Source: Enoplolaimus lenunculus (taxonomy: Eukaryota; Nematoda; Enoplea; Enoplida; Thoracostomopsidae). From it: DNA of 64,000 nucleotides. Made by a program: the position numbers and the translations under genes. The notes under the pieces are model-generated. The model searched no databases and had not been told where the DNA came from. It was given only the letters and a program-made list of their open reading frames with translations. The stretch spans positions 62,001-126,000 of the forward strand of contig JASANG010002860.1 of assembly GCA_030248215.1 (NCBI GenBank), given 5' to 3'. Shown piece after piece: positions 46,775-57,509 of the stretch. Numbering within the stretch: the first letter of the stretch is position 1; each line of letters opens with the position of its first letter.

Positions 46775-47990
46775 CGGGTTACGGGTGGTTTCGAACTAAC
46801 AACCTTCTGCGGGTCAGACAGACGCTGTTACCATTGCGCCACGTAGCCCGCCTCTCCAACTGCATTTTTCGCCGACTATATGTGTAGACTGTACTGTAAG
46901 TATGTGAGACATACTTGTCCTTGTGCATATGCAATAAATGCAATGCACATTGTGTTGTACGGTCGACACATATAGTCGACGTAAAATGCAGTTGGAGAGG
47001 TGGACTACGTAGCGCAGTGGTAGAGTGTTCGCTTAAGGATCCATAGGCTGAGAGTTCGATCCCCGCTCGAGCCCGCTTTTCCAGCTGTTAGTAAAAAGGT
47101 CTGATATCCCGGTTCCTACCTAGACTGACATGTACAACACAATGTGTATTGCATTATTGCATATGCACCGGGACAGGCATGTCTCACATGTCAGACCTCT
47201 GTACTAAGCAGCTGGAAAAGCGGGTTACGGGTGGTTTCGAACTAACAACCTTCTGCGGGTCAGACAGACGCTGTTACCATTTCGCCACGTAGCCCGCCTC
47301 TCCAACTGCATTTTTCGTCGACTATATGTGTCGACTGTACAACACAATGTGTATTGCATTATTGCATATGCACCGGGACAAGCATGTCTCACATGCTTAC
47401 ATGCCCTTATTTTCAACAAGGTCGTCCTTTGACCGTCCAGCCTATTTTCGACTGGATACTGTGCTCATAGCGCGACAGTCTACCGTTGCGCTCACGGTGT
47501 GGTCCCCATGTCAGTCAAGGTATAAACCGGGATATCAGACGTTTCAAGTAAGCAGCTGGAAAAGCGGGCCTCCACAACAATCGAACTAACAACCTTCTGC
47601 GGGTCAGACAGACGCTGTTACCATTTCGCCACGTAGCCCGCCTCTCCAACTGCATTTTTCGTCGACTATATGTGTCGACTGTACAACACAATGTGTATTG
47701 CATTATTGCATATGCACCGGGACAAGCATGTCTCACATGCTTACATGCCCTTATTTTCAACAAGGTCGTCCTTTGACCGTCCAGCCTATTTTCGACTGGA
47801 TACTGTGCTCATAGCGCGACAGTCTACCGTTGCGCTCACGGTGTGGTCCCCATGTCAGTCAAGGTATAAACCGGGATATCAGACGTTTCAAGTAAGCAGC
47901 TGGAAAAGCGGGCCTCCACAACAGGGATCGAACTCTCAGCCTACGGATCCTTAAGCGAACACACTACCACTGCACCATGTAACCCGCCTC
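46775..47990. repeat. alternating array of five tRNA-like modules
   Basis: tRNA-shaped units occur on the minus strand at about 46776-46850, 47217-47298, 47573-47642 and 47911-47985, and on the plus strand at about 47002-47075. Three minus units share an anticodon loop CTGACCC (GAC); the other two share TTAAGGA (AAG). Acceptor stems GGGCTACG/CGTAACCC pair well, and TTCGA B boxes are kept. Spacers carry GTCGACTATATGTGTCGAC and a TGCATATGCACCGGGACA block. This looks like a composite tRNA-derived SINE cluster rather than working tRNA genes, but functional status cannot be excluded. Confidence 0.65.
47237..47924. repeat. 344-bp tandem duplication within the tRNA-like array
   Basis: The block from about 47237 to 47580 is repeated at about 47581 to 47924 essentially unchanged, including one minus-strand tRNA-like unit. 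Matching ORFs in the two copies start exactly 344 bases apart (47326 and 47670). Confidence 0.9.
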
Positions 47991-48179
47991 TCCAGCTGCA
48001 TTTTTGTCGACTATGTGTCGACCGTATGGTGCCAGTTAGCATACATACGGTGCACTGCACTATATTGCATGTGCACATAACGGACAAGCATGTCTCACAT
48101 GCTTACATGTATGTACAGCGTAATGTTAAGACACATACATACTCGTGCACCTATACCACTAAAGGAAATTATGATGTGG

Positions 48180-48480
48180 GCCGCGTGGTGTAATGGGTAG
48201 CGCGCTTGACTCGCGAGCGAGAGGTCTGAGGTTCGATTCCCGGCGTGGCCATATCTTTCGAAGAAGGGAAAACGCCAATTATATTCGCATTACTTCGGGA
48301 AAAGGGTCGTCCCGACCCTGCACTTCTGACACGGGTAGGTTCTGCATTGTTCATCAAAAACGGGGATTTTCGACGAATCCGAAGGCGGGTCTGGCTTAGG
48401 TCATGACTGTTCATGCGACATGATAATATGAATTTTACCGTCCCTACAGCTCGTACACACCTGTAGCACACGGTTTTATA
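48180..48480 (+). mobile_element. tRNA-headed SINE-like unit
   Basis: The first 72 bases (48180-48251) form a tRNA-like head. A 7-bp acceptor stem GCCGCGT/GCGTGGC pairs throughout, TGGTGTAATGGGTAGCGC fits an A box and GGTTCGATTCC a B box; a CGC anticodon is possible. The T stem does not pair well. The roughly 230 bases that follow are not tRNA and include GGGTCGTCCCGACCCTGCAC. The layout fits a Pol III SINE. Confidence 0.55.
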
Positions 48481-48732
48481 GTTTTACTGGCGAGCAGTAC
48501 AAATACAAAACAAATGAGCTGTACTCAGACCCGTTAGTAGCATTTTACGTTTTTATGGGTTTTGAGGTTTTATAGAAAATAACTTTCAAGCTAAACTGTA
48601 TATGACCGGAAAGTACACATATACGGGAAGTCCAATATAAACGGAATGGTGAATTGTTTTATAGTGTTGTGTTGTTGTCTTGTATATTATTTTTATACAA
48701 CAGATTTTGTTAAATTAAAATTATCAACAATC

Positions 48733-51700
48733 ATGCCTGCTAAACCGGATCCCAACGAAATTAAAATCGGTAAGAAGTGGTGTTCTCATCCAGGTGTCGG
48801 TTTTCTATTGGTTAGGTTTGATGTGTGGTTGCGTAGGCAGCGATTATACCTTGAATATATAGTTACTTCTTCCGGTTACTGTAATATATACTTGAGTTTT
48901 ATCTTTATACATGTATTGCGTAGGGTGCAATCGGAATTCCGATTCCGATTAGAATTCCGATTCAAATCGAGTTCTGATGGTTCCGATTGCACAATCAATC
49001 GGAATCGTAATTTCCACATTTTAGTTTTAGACCAACTTGTTGTAATATGTTGTTTAAAAATTCTGCATCATTTATGTATTAAATTGTTTTCGACGACTTA
49101 GCTATCAATAATTGATTGTAGTTTAGTTTTACATAGCCAAATAAAATGATTGCCAATTTGTTCACGCGTTTTTGAGAATTGTTTAAAGCCAACAGACACT
49201 CATAATCAATATTAACTTTTGTAGTTCCGATTCCGGTATAAATTTGCTGTTCTGATTCCGGTATAATCCAGTTGCGCTTTGCACCCTGGTATTGTGCTAT
49301 GGATACGTAAAGTGTCTTTTCCTCGCGTTACAATTGAAAGACTTCTGTTTCCGATAGTTTGTTGAAGTAACTTATGAAGGTGGTACGCCGCTACTATTTA
49401 TTTAACCTTGGTGTGCATAAGTTTTAGTATACATGCGATGTGTTGGAGGTGAAGTTGGTGCAACATCATCCCTAGCTCCAAAGATTGGTCCTCTCGGGTT
49501 GGTAAGTTTTGTTTATAAATATTGTTTTTCCGATATTTTAATTGAACTCAATAGCGTAATAATCAGTGTTGTAACAGAAACTAAGTTTTGCCTAAAATAA
49601 GAACAGGAACAGGAATCGAATTTTTGGCAGAAACCAAAACAGGAACAGGAACTGGAATTTGAAATAATTTTCATTACCGAATTACTGTTGAACTTTTTAG
49701 AAAACCTGCCCAAAAACGGCATAGTCGAATTTTCAACTATTTCATGATCGAGTTACGTATGCGAAAACAGAAACAGTTTATTAACAAAATTGATGTAATT
49801 ATCAAAACACTCATGTCGAAACAACAATTTTTAAAGACAGTTTCAATATTTAAATGATTGGTTATAATTTGCCACAAAACCGTAAAAATCTCCGGTTCCT
49901 GAATCTTTCAATGTAAAAATAGGAACAGAAATTGAATTTTTGCAGGAAATCCGGTCGAACCCTAGTGAAAATTTAATATTAAACAGCGTAACCATTCGGA
50001 TACATAAATAACCGGTTCCAGCAATTAAATTACAATATTCCTTTGGAACATTTGGCCGGAAATTGAATGTTCATATTCAAACCAGGTATGATAGTTTCTG
50101 CCTCGGCAAGTCTCGGCATTTGGCAGCACTCAGACGAGGGCTCGATTCGTTGTTTGAGTCTCGGTGGCTTGGAACCGAGACCAGAAGTCAACAATTTAGC
50201 AAATATATCGCTGTATTGTTGAAATAAGTGATGCCTGATGAATAAAATTTCGCCGTGAATCTATGAATTTTCATAGTTACGCAATAATTAAGAGCAGATG
50301 TTCTTGAAACGCACAAAAACTACAAGAAACACAAAAAACTAAGAAAACTCGATTAGAAATAATTTCTTTTGAAAATTTTAATTTTTTCGGCGATGACCAA
50401 AATTGATCGAGACCGAGACTGAGATTTTCATGAACGGCCTCTTTCTTTGTTTCAGTATCGGACTTTCTTTTTAACCGAGGCCAACATCCCTGATTTCAGT
50501 AGAAAGTAATACTTAATGATTCGTAGGTACTCAATTTGTTTGAGCTGCCAATTATTTAGTTGCGTCGATTTGATACGATTCTGTGATTAATTATATTTTT
50601 AAGTCAAATATCCAGTCGCACGCCGGGACCAAACGTTGATAAATTTACATCATTTACGTCTGAAATCTTCGTTGCAAATATAAGTTTTGATTGAACCGTA
50701 CCAAACACACGCATTTGCGTAGTAATAAAGCGATGCAAAGTTATGATCACATGAAACTTGTTTGATGAAGTGCGGTACCTATATAATGCGGCGGAAAAAC
50801 CCTAAATTTACGTTAAAATATGAATCTGTTATAATTTTGCATTGCACTAATATAGCTATAGGTAATAATGTTCTCTGTCAAACAAGATGACTTGATTAGC
50901 ACTATTCTGCATCACGTAGTGCCATAAATTATGGTTTAGCCCGGTTAAGAATTTGCGATAAGTCTAGGGGAAACCCAGCTTGCGGGGAACAACCAACCTA
51001 ATGTTGGTATTCTGGATTTTTAATTTTCAGTCGTCTGGCTGTTCTGTAACAGGTAATAGACTAATATTACATATCACGTTATTTGTGCAAAATTTCACTG
51101 CAGTGCCCATGAAATCAGCATCATGCAATACAAATTGACAAAATTTGATACTTCAAAATTATGGCGCTGATGTTTTATTCATTGCCGATTAGGATAAGAA
51201 AATGTGACTAATGTGTTATATGTATTGCGGTCTGGACGGCTATATTTTGTTGTCTGCGCGTGTATTTCCTGCCACATAATAAAGTTCCTAATAGAAACAC
51301 TGTATTACAGCAGAAAATTTAGTTATATGAACTTTAAGGCAAAATTTGTTATCATGGGTTGGGGTCCAAAAATGAGGAGGGTCTTAAAAACGGTTCGTTT
51401 TTCTTTTAAATCTACCGGAAGTTATGAAAGTCCGTTTTTCCTGAAAATCGAATGGGTCTTCCCGTCCGACTATATATAGTACAGTTTGCTATTCGTTTCA
51501 GTCCCCGAAGAAAATCGGCGATGATATAGCAAAATCAACACAAGACTGGAAAGGTTTACGAATAACAGTAAAGCTAACAATACAAAATCGACAAGCGAAA
51601 ATTGACGTTGTACCCACTGCATCATCGTTAATAATTAAAGAGCTGAAGGAGCCACCTCGTGATAGAAAGAAAGTGAAAAACAGTAAGTCGCTAGTTATGA

Positions 51701-52503
51701 TTAGTCAACGCCTCAATTTTTGAATTGCTACGGTCTATTCAGACATGCAAGTTTTACGGCGAGAACTTACAGCTGCACCTTTCTGCTGCAAGTTTTACCA
51801 CACCTTTCAGGTTGTAGCTGCAAGCTCTTGCTGCAAAACTTACACGTGTGAATGAGGCTTTACATTTTATTGAATGATTCGAACATTTGCTGTTGTTCAC
51901 TTTTTGTTCAAAGCTATCCAAATTATGACAGTGAAAAGTGAAGGAAGTAATTCTTTACAATGGGCGGTCAATTACAGTGTATTTTAAATTTTAGTTAAAC
52001 ACAGTGGAAATTTATCAATTGATCAAATCATCAATATCGCCCGAGAAATGCGACCACGCTCAATGTCACGTAATTTGGAGGTATATAATATGTTTTAAAG
52101 ACAGTAGTATATGAACTTTAGAAATAAAAGAAATTTAATGAAATTGTAGTCAGTTTATTACAATGTTTCTTTTCCATTGGTTGTTAACCGTTTGCTTAGA
52201 AAGTTTACGAGCAAAAGCTATTTATTTTTTATTTTGGTAGTTTAGTCCCAAACGAGCATTCAGTGTAGAGGCGGGATCGTAGGAGGTCGTGCTAGTTTGT
52301 TCGTAAGACTATCATGTAAATCAACTTGTTTAATTGTATTTTAAATTTCTAGTTTCATTTTGTTATACCGAAATTATTTTCAGGGCACCGTGAAAGAGAT
52401 TCTAGGAACAGCATATTCCGTTGGATGCACTGTTGAAGGGCAACATCCTTCCGATATTGGCGATAAAATAAACAATGGCGAAATACAGATACCGAATGAA
52501 TAG
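48733..52503 (+). CDS. RPL12: 60S ribosomal protein L12 (uL11), 5 coding exons, 165 aa
   Basis: RPL12 binds 28S rRNA at the base of the P-stalk, the GTPase-associated centre. Coding exons: 48733-48769, 49428-49501, 51502-51682, 51995-52080, 52384-52503. All junctions are GT-AG and phases agree. The product starts [20 protein letters not shown] and continues [41 protein letters not shown] and KEPPRDRKK, ending [12 protein letters not shown]. At 165 residues it equals the human protein in length and aligns without gaps. The proline-rich N-terminal switch region is intact. A ...TTTTTATACAACAG site 24-30 bases before the ATG could be a 5' UTR or trans-splice acceptor. Introns 1 and 2 are filled with MITEs. 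Confidence 0.96.
48921..49288. mobile_element. hAT-like MITE in RPL12 intron 1
   Basis: 368 bp from TAGGGTGCAATCGGAATTCC to GCGCTTTGCACCCTG. Flanks GTATTGCG and GTATTGTG match at 7 of 8. The interior parallels 21413-21766 in XRN1 intron 1, including a TTGATTGTAATTTAG-like segment. Confidence 0.82.
49568..49966. mobile_element. diverged CAGGG-type MITE in RPL12 intron 2
   Basis: GGAACAGGAATCGAA-type repeats at the left and AAATCCGGTCGAACCCTAG at the right. The middle resembles the remnant at 18110-18490, sharing AGAAAACCTGCC/AGAAAACTTGTC and a TTGCCACAAAACCGTAA segment. No clear target duplication. Confidence 0.55.
51729..51865. mobile_element. AAGCC-type MITE in RPL12 intron 3
   Basis: TATTCAGACATGCAAGTTTT at the left is mirrored by AAAACTTACACGTGTGAATG at the right, with AGCTGCAAG repeats inside. 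It is related to the larger element at 58058-58338. Confidence 0.6.
52249..52299 (+). ncRNA. stable hairpin in RPL12 intron 4, possible snoRNA half
   Basis: CAAACGAGCA (52249-52258) can pair with TGCTAGTTTG (52290-52299) at 9 of 10 positions around a GC-richer loop, standing out from the AT-rich intron. Vertebrate RPL12 hosts an H/ACA snoRNA in an intron, which makes the idea worth noting. No convincing H or ACA box was found. Confidence 0.2.
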
Positions 52504-52895
52504 TTTTTTGTCATTGTTACGCTCGTGTCTTTACCTAGGAATATTTTGAAATTATTGCTTTCACAAATTTATTTCAAACTTTCTTATCAAAGCTAAAGTG
52601 GACAAGATTTCTTTTGGATATTGGGTTAGATTTTGCAGAAATTTTGTGCCGGCTGTTCTGTTAAATTGTTTACAAATTTTCTAAATCGTTTTTAAAAGTT
52701 AAGTTATACTCCTTTTGCACATGTTTTGATTCTATCAAAGTTTGTTGGATGCCTTAATCTTGGTTCCATTGTGACACAGAAATATTGAAATATTTCGTGC
52801 GCTTTTTGTACTTGAACGAAGAGATAAAAATTTGCAGTTTCAACAATACGCAGCACATGTCATTCGTTTCAACTGTATGACACTGCAAATTAAAA

Positions 52896-52901
52896 AATAA
52901 A
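52896..52901 (+). other. candidate RPL12 polyadenylation signal
   Basis: AATAAA lies about 395 nt after the RPL12 stop. That is rather distant for a ribosomal protein gene, so an earlier non-canonical signal may be used. Confidence 0.35.
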
Positions 52902-53706
52902 TGTTAATTCTGAAGAGCAAGTAAATATAAGCATTGCCTAGTATGAGTGGATGCTTTCTGTGCGCTGGAGAACTTTGTTGTCATTGATTCAATAAGATTG
53001 AAGAGCGCAGAAAGTTCAAAATTCCAAATTTTTGTCCCTTGGAGCCAGTGGCCGAAAATGATGCATTCATTTAAACCAGTTCGTTATTTGGGCTAGCTGC
53101 TGCGCATTTTAGCTCTTTTGACTATTGTATTTCTAGTGTGCTGTTACATTTTGGTTATGTTTGTTCAACTTCCGTTCAGTAAAGTATTTTATGAATTGTA
53201 ATATTGTCGAGTGGCAAGGTTAATTCGGGAATAATATCTATCGCTTAACAGAAGTCGCACCCAAACCACTGGCTTAGATGCCCATATTTTTAAATCTGTG
53301 TAGCGTTTACCACTAGTTGGTGATATGATTATCTTGATCAGTGAAGTATGATGTTTGAATTCCATGTTATTTTTGCTGAATACCAACATGAGTCGATCGT
53401 TTTATTAGTCGCAGGAAATCGCAATTTTACTGTCACTTTCTGCTTTTACAGTGGGATCAGAATTTTGTAACTTTCGAATGCATTTGGAGCATAATATGTG
53501 CATGCACAGTGTCGCGTTTGAGGGTACGACAGGGTGTTAACGGATAGTACAAATAACGGGAACGGATAGCCATCAAAATAACGGAAAACGTATATTGAGG
53601 TGTTACAGTTTCAAAGATGTTTTATTTTTCTGCCAGCACAGTAGAGGCGTGCAAAAGTTCACCGGCCTTCTGAAAATTTATAAAAAAATTGCATGTGCAT
53701 CTTTAA

Positions 53707-53882
53707 AATTTTTTGCCCATGTTACTTTGAGGGGCGTCCAGGTCTCTGGTGGGGCTATAGAAGAGTAGGTTTTGATTCTAGATTACGTTTTTGCTTAGAC
53801 TTAGGAACACATTTTTGCAACGCTTAAGCTTAGGTTTAGTAATACGCATACTGTTACGCCCCTAAAAGTAACATTGGCCAGA
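53707..53882. mobile_element. GCCCATGTTACTTT-terminated MITE with TTAGGC units, nested
   Basis: The left end reads GCCCATGTTACTTTGAGGGG and CGTCC; the right end reads ACGCCCCTAAAAGTAACATT then GGCC, an imperfect inverse. CTTAGGTTTAG units sit between. It is inserted inside the larger repeat at 53530-54067. Confidence 0.7.
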
Positions 53883-54408
53883 TTTTGGATGAATTTCAAA
53901 ATTTTTATTTCATTTCGAACAATTGCAGCATATCTGTAATGAAAATTGGGAAGGTATATACGGATTTAGAACTAATTTTACACGTAAACAAAATTTCTGT
54001 TATTTATATAACGTAAACGGATACGGGTTCTCACCGGAAACGAAAGCGGATATCAGGTTACACCCTGTACCAAACACATTGCTAATAATTCATGGTATTA
54101 TACAGCTTTATTTGACCAAATCTCCACAATTAAGAATGCAAACATTGTTTCTGAAACATGCGGAAACTGTCATCTAGACGCAATTTTAAATATTTGCGAT
54201 ATATTCAAGTGCAGAATTGCATGTGGAACTCGGTCAGCATTTACTCCAGCACCTCGCAGCAAAAAACCCTCCGCATGAGCGCTGACCTATTAACGTTCCT
54301 TAGCCGCTTAATAAAGTTGATTATGAAGAATTCAGCGCAAATTGTATACATGAAATGGCCCATGAAATAATAAGTACACAGTTTTTACAATATCCATGTG
54401 ACAAAGGG

Positions 54409-54930
54409 TTAATTACGAATAAACAACCTCAAATTATTGGTTTTGTTCCATTTCATGCTTAATCCGGAATTTGTTAGCTGCTCTGAAATAGCAGTAGCGG
54501 TAGTAGCAGTAGTAGCTGTAGTAGTAGTAGTTGTAGTAGTAGTACTAATAGTAGTAATAGTAGTAGTAGTTGTTGTAACTGATCCATTCCCAGCGTGACC
54601 GTTAACAATGCAGTCCCGTACTACATTGTAATGCTTAAGAAGGCATGGCATTGCTGAAAAATCGCCAGGTAAATTAATACTACAAACAGTATCGATGCAT
54701 ATATCAGCACCGTTATCAATGCAACACTGTTTAATTTCTTCGACCGTGCGGTCCCGTCTGCCACAGTTTAGCCAAATTTTGGCGTCGCCAGGCAGATCAC
54801 ATTTTGTCGAGGTTTCCATAGCCTGAAATGGTTTGACAATTTGGCAACGCAATTCCGTGGTATCGGTCCCGCGGTGAAAGGAGTGGCAGCGGAAGCTCAG
54901 CGCTCCATTAGAAATAATTCCGGTAACCTT
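54409..54930 (-). CDS. possible Cys-rich, Thr-tailed exon (unrecognised)
   Basis: An open frame runs from about 54930 to the stop at 54409 on the minus strand with no ATG at its head, so if real it is an internal or terminal exon. An in-frame TGA sits at the edge of the adjoining MITE. The first 100 residues hold about ten cysteines (for example SFRCHSF, STKCDLPGD, WLNCGRR, KQCCIDNGADICIDTVCS), as in small secreted disulphide-rich domains. Next comes a threonine run encoded by a GTA/TAG microsatellite (54487-54575), then 25 ordinary residues. A weak ATG-started frame with a hydrophobic stretch lies beyond the MITE (about 55285-55155), but its phase does not join through the MITE splice sites. 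No family is recognised. Confidence 0.35.
   Translation of the reverse strand, partial: KVTGIISNGALSFRCHSFHRGTDTTELRCQIVKPFQAMETSTKCDLPGDAKIWLNCGRRDRTVEEIKQCCIDNGADICIDTVCSINLPGDFSAMPCLLKHYNVVRDCIVNGHAGNGSVTTTTTTITTISTTTTTTTTTATTATTATAISEQLTNSGLSMKWNKTNNLRLFIRN
54487..54575. repeat. GTA/GTT trinucleotide microsatellite
   Basis: Imperfect run of TAG/GTA units, read as threonine and alanine codons on the minus strand. Its period of three keeps the Cys-rich frame open. Confidence 0.85.
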
Positions 54931-54940
54931 GAGGAGTCTT

Positions 54941-55150
54941 CACTGTAAAAAATGGTGAGTCAAATTGACTCTCTCCGAAATAGGCTCTACGGGACTACAC
55001 AAACTGAGTCGGATTCGACTCCGCCAGAGTCAAATTCGACTCAGTAAAGTCGCACGTTTGACTCTGGTGAAGTCGAATTTGACTCAGTTTGTGTAGTCTC
55101 GTAGAGCCTATTTCGGAGAGAGTCAATTTGACTCACCATTTTTTGCAGTG
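54941..55150. mobile_element. palindromic splice-termini MITE, copy 2
   Basis: 210 bp with termini CACTGTAAAAAATGGTGAG and CTCACCATTTTTTGCAGTG. The arms are near-perfect for about 75 bases each and separated by a short AGTCAAATTCGACTC centre. Flanking dinucleotides are TT on both sides rather than TA. It directly abuts the possible Cys-rich exon. Confidence 0.88.
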
Positions 55151-55405
55151 TTGACTTTGTAGGTCAATTCCTTCCAATATGCAACCCTTGTGTGCGCAGC
55201 TAAAGTTTTGTTTGGCGAGGTCCATAAGAAATGTGGAAAGGGCTAATATGCTGTTCAGGCTAATTACTAATTGACCTAAAACGATCTGCGACATTTTTAG
55301 TTTGTGTCTATATTAATTTGTCTCTGATGCAAAGGTATATTAGTTTACTGAATAAATAGTTTTCGAAACCTTCGGACGAGCCAATATCTTTTTATCCATT
55401 TCAGC

Positions 55406-55656
55406 CTACACTAAAAATAATATTTCTGATATTTAAGAAACAATTTCTTACATTTGAGAAATATGATTAGCTAGGTGCACTTGAAAAGTATTTCTGTTAT
55501 AACAGAAATGTTTTCAAAAAACATTTTGAAATAAAGTCTGAAAATAAACGTTTTTCAGTTATTTTTAAAAAATTGTATTAAATATCAGCAAAACTTTTCA
55601 GATTTGCCACAGAAAACACTTTTCTGAAGAAATTCAGAAATACTTTTTGTGTGTAG
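55406..55656. mobile_element. CTACACTAAAAA-terminated MITE
   Basis: The left end CTACACTAAAAATAATATTT is mirrored by AAATACTTTTTGTGTGTAG at the right, with ATTTCTGA/TCAGAAAT repeats inside. The repeat at about 4811-5050, starting CTACACACAAAATAAATTG, may be a distant relative. Confidence 0.65.
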
Positions 55657-57509
55657 ATGGCGGCATCCCTAAGTTATCTCTGTTTCAGAAACTTAGAAAA
55701 TTATGATTGAAATAGTCTTTTTAATTTTTATTGCTTTCATTTCAGTCCTAGAGTTGATGTTTCTTGACATTAAAAATCGTAAGAGGAATAAAAATGGGTT
55801 CAAATTTCATACATCTGCAATTTTGAACGACCTAACCAACGCTTATCTAAACTTTTTGCAAGATGTAAGCACCCACTTCATCCAACGAAACATTCGCTTT
55901 GCACAACTTGCGGCATGCTTTAGTCATATCTGCTTTTCGACAGCATTTTCGCATGTTATCTGATATAAATACGAATCAATATATAATATTTATATATGTA
56001 TATACATTTATATATCAGGATGCGACCGGACGTCCGGCTCTGGCATGAAATCGACATCCGGCTTCGGTGTTTTAACTTGCCAGATACGTTTCTTAAATAT
56101 CAAAAAATGAAGCCGCATCGGTTGTATTTATGCAAGCTACCAAAGAACTGATTTACTTACCTGTACATATTTTTTCTAACATACATGTGATGTAAATGTC
56201 TGTATGTACCCGTGTACGTTCGCAATCTTTATTGGGTTACAATAATGCTAGAAAACGTGATAGATGACCTCGAATATTACGGTTGAATCCTGCTCCGGAT
56301 CCGGCATTTTTTTGGTATTCGGTCGCATCTGGTCGAGATATAGTTTTTATATTCGAACTAAACTAAAAATTTAATTTGAAATTATCTTTAAAAAGAATCC
56401 AAGGCGGTAGCCACCGTTTACGTCTGGCATCACCGTTCCGTTTGCTAGTTACCAATTGTATGAAGTCTACCTATACCTAAACTGGATGCTAACTTGACTT
56501 TAAAATGATTCAATGTTGAACATATTTTTGATCGAACTTTGATGCCAAAGTGGAAAGTTTATAGCTTGATGCCTAAAACTAATCATTGACGTTTTCAAAA
56601 TTAATAGTCACGCGTACCTATCAGAAAAATTTAATGTTGAATTATTTTTGTCTAAATTATGATCCAAATAGAACCTTTTGCCAACAAGTAGGTAATAATT
56701 GTGTCATATTTACATTTTTTCTTTCGACCACCGAAAGCTACCGTTGTTAAAGCAAAAACCACCCATAAGTAATAAATACTATTCTTCAGAGGCAGTTGCA
56801 TTTTGATATACTTGTCGATTGTTTTTTGATGCTATATTAAGTACTTAAACAATGTTAAGTAATCTTTATCTTTCACTTAACGCATTGTTAATGTAAATGC
56901 AATCCTGGAAATGAAAGTCTAAAGGTTTATATAGTAAACTGTTGGCTTGTTACACGGGCAACACTGTAATTATTTCAATTTTTTAAAATTTAAATGGCTT
57001 TAGGATACAACATCAGTCCCTCTGTCCGGCTGCAGTACTGACAGTTGCTGTAGCGAAATGTTTTGATACGGATTTGTGTTGTTCTGTCACAGTTTGTGGT
57101 TAACTTTACCGTAAATTCCGGCGTATAAGTTGGCGCAAATTTTTAAACAAAAAACAGAAAAACAAAATTTGAATATAATTTACAAATTATTGTTTAAATT
57201 ATAAAATTGAACAAGATTTTAAGAATTTGATTTTGCGATACCTTAGCAAATTTTTGTGCCTAATTTCATGTAAACTAAAACATGAAACAAGCAAATTTGA
57301 TACGACAGGTAAAACTATGGTATACTGCATTTTTCAAAGACATTCGTATTGCAAATTTTGCAGCCGATTTGACAATTTTGTATTAACCCCTTCTCACATT
57401 CAGTTGCCTATAGGTAACTCAGCGCCGTGTATATACGTTAAATAATATATATCGCACCGTGTTTAACGATTGCAACACGTATACATAGTACTAAATCGCC
57501 ATAAGACGT

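Larger units (their letters stand above)
44048..48732. other. XRN1-RPL12 spacer, repeats only
   Basis: After the XRN1 3' end there is no exon of a recognisable protein. Contents in order: a TATCCGGATAT-rich stretch (44215-44665), TGGCCAAT-type MITEs (44983-45152, 46300-46492), a CGGAGTAGCCACTCCCCATA repeat (45470-45600), the tRNA-like array (46775-47990) and a tRNA-headed SINE-like unit (48180-48480). Confidence 0.55.
52504..54408. other. RPL12 downstream region, no gene seen
   Basis: This stretch contains the RPL12 3' UTR, then plain AT-rich sequence. A repeat at 53530-54067 runs from CAGGGTGTTAACGGATAG to GGTTACACCCTG and encloses a nested TGGCCAAT/TTAGGC-type MITE at about 53707-53882. 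ORFs inside it are repeat-derived. Confidence 0.55.

Noticed and set aside
47225-47954. Repeated ORFs of 64-94 codons in the tRNA-like array
   Set aside because: They run through tRNA-like modules and the 344-bp duplication; no independent protein signal.
46775-48480. A CRISPR-like or regulatory repeat array
   Set aside because: Units are tRNA-shaped, of unequal spacing and mixed orientation in a eukaryotic genome; spacers are themselves repeats.
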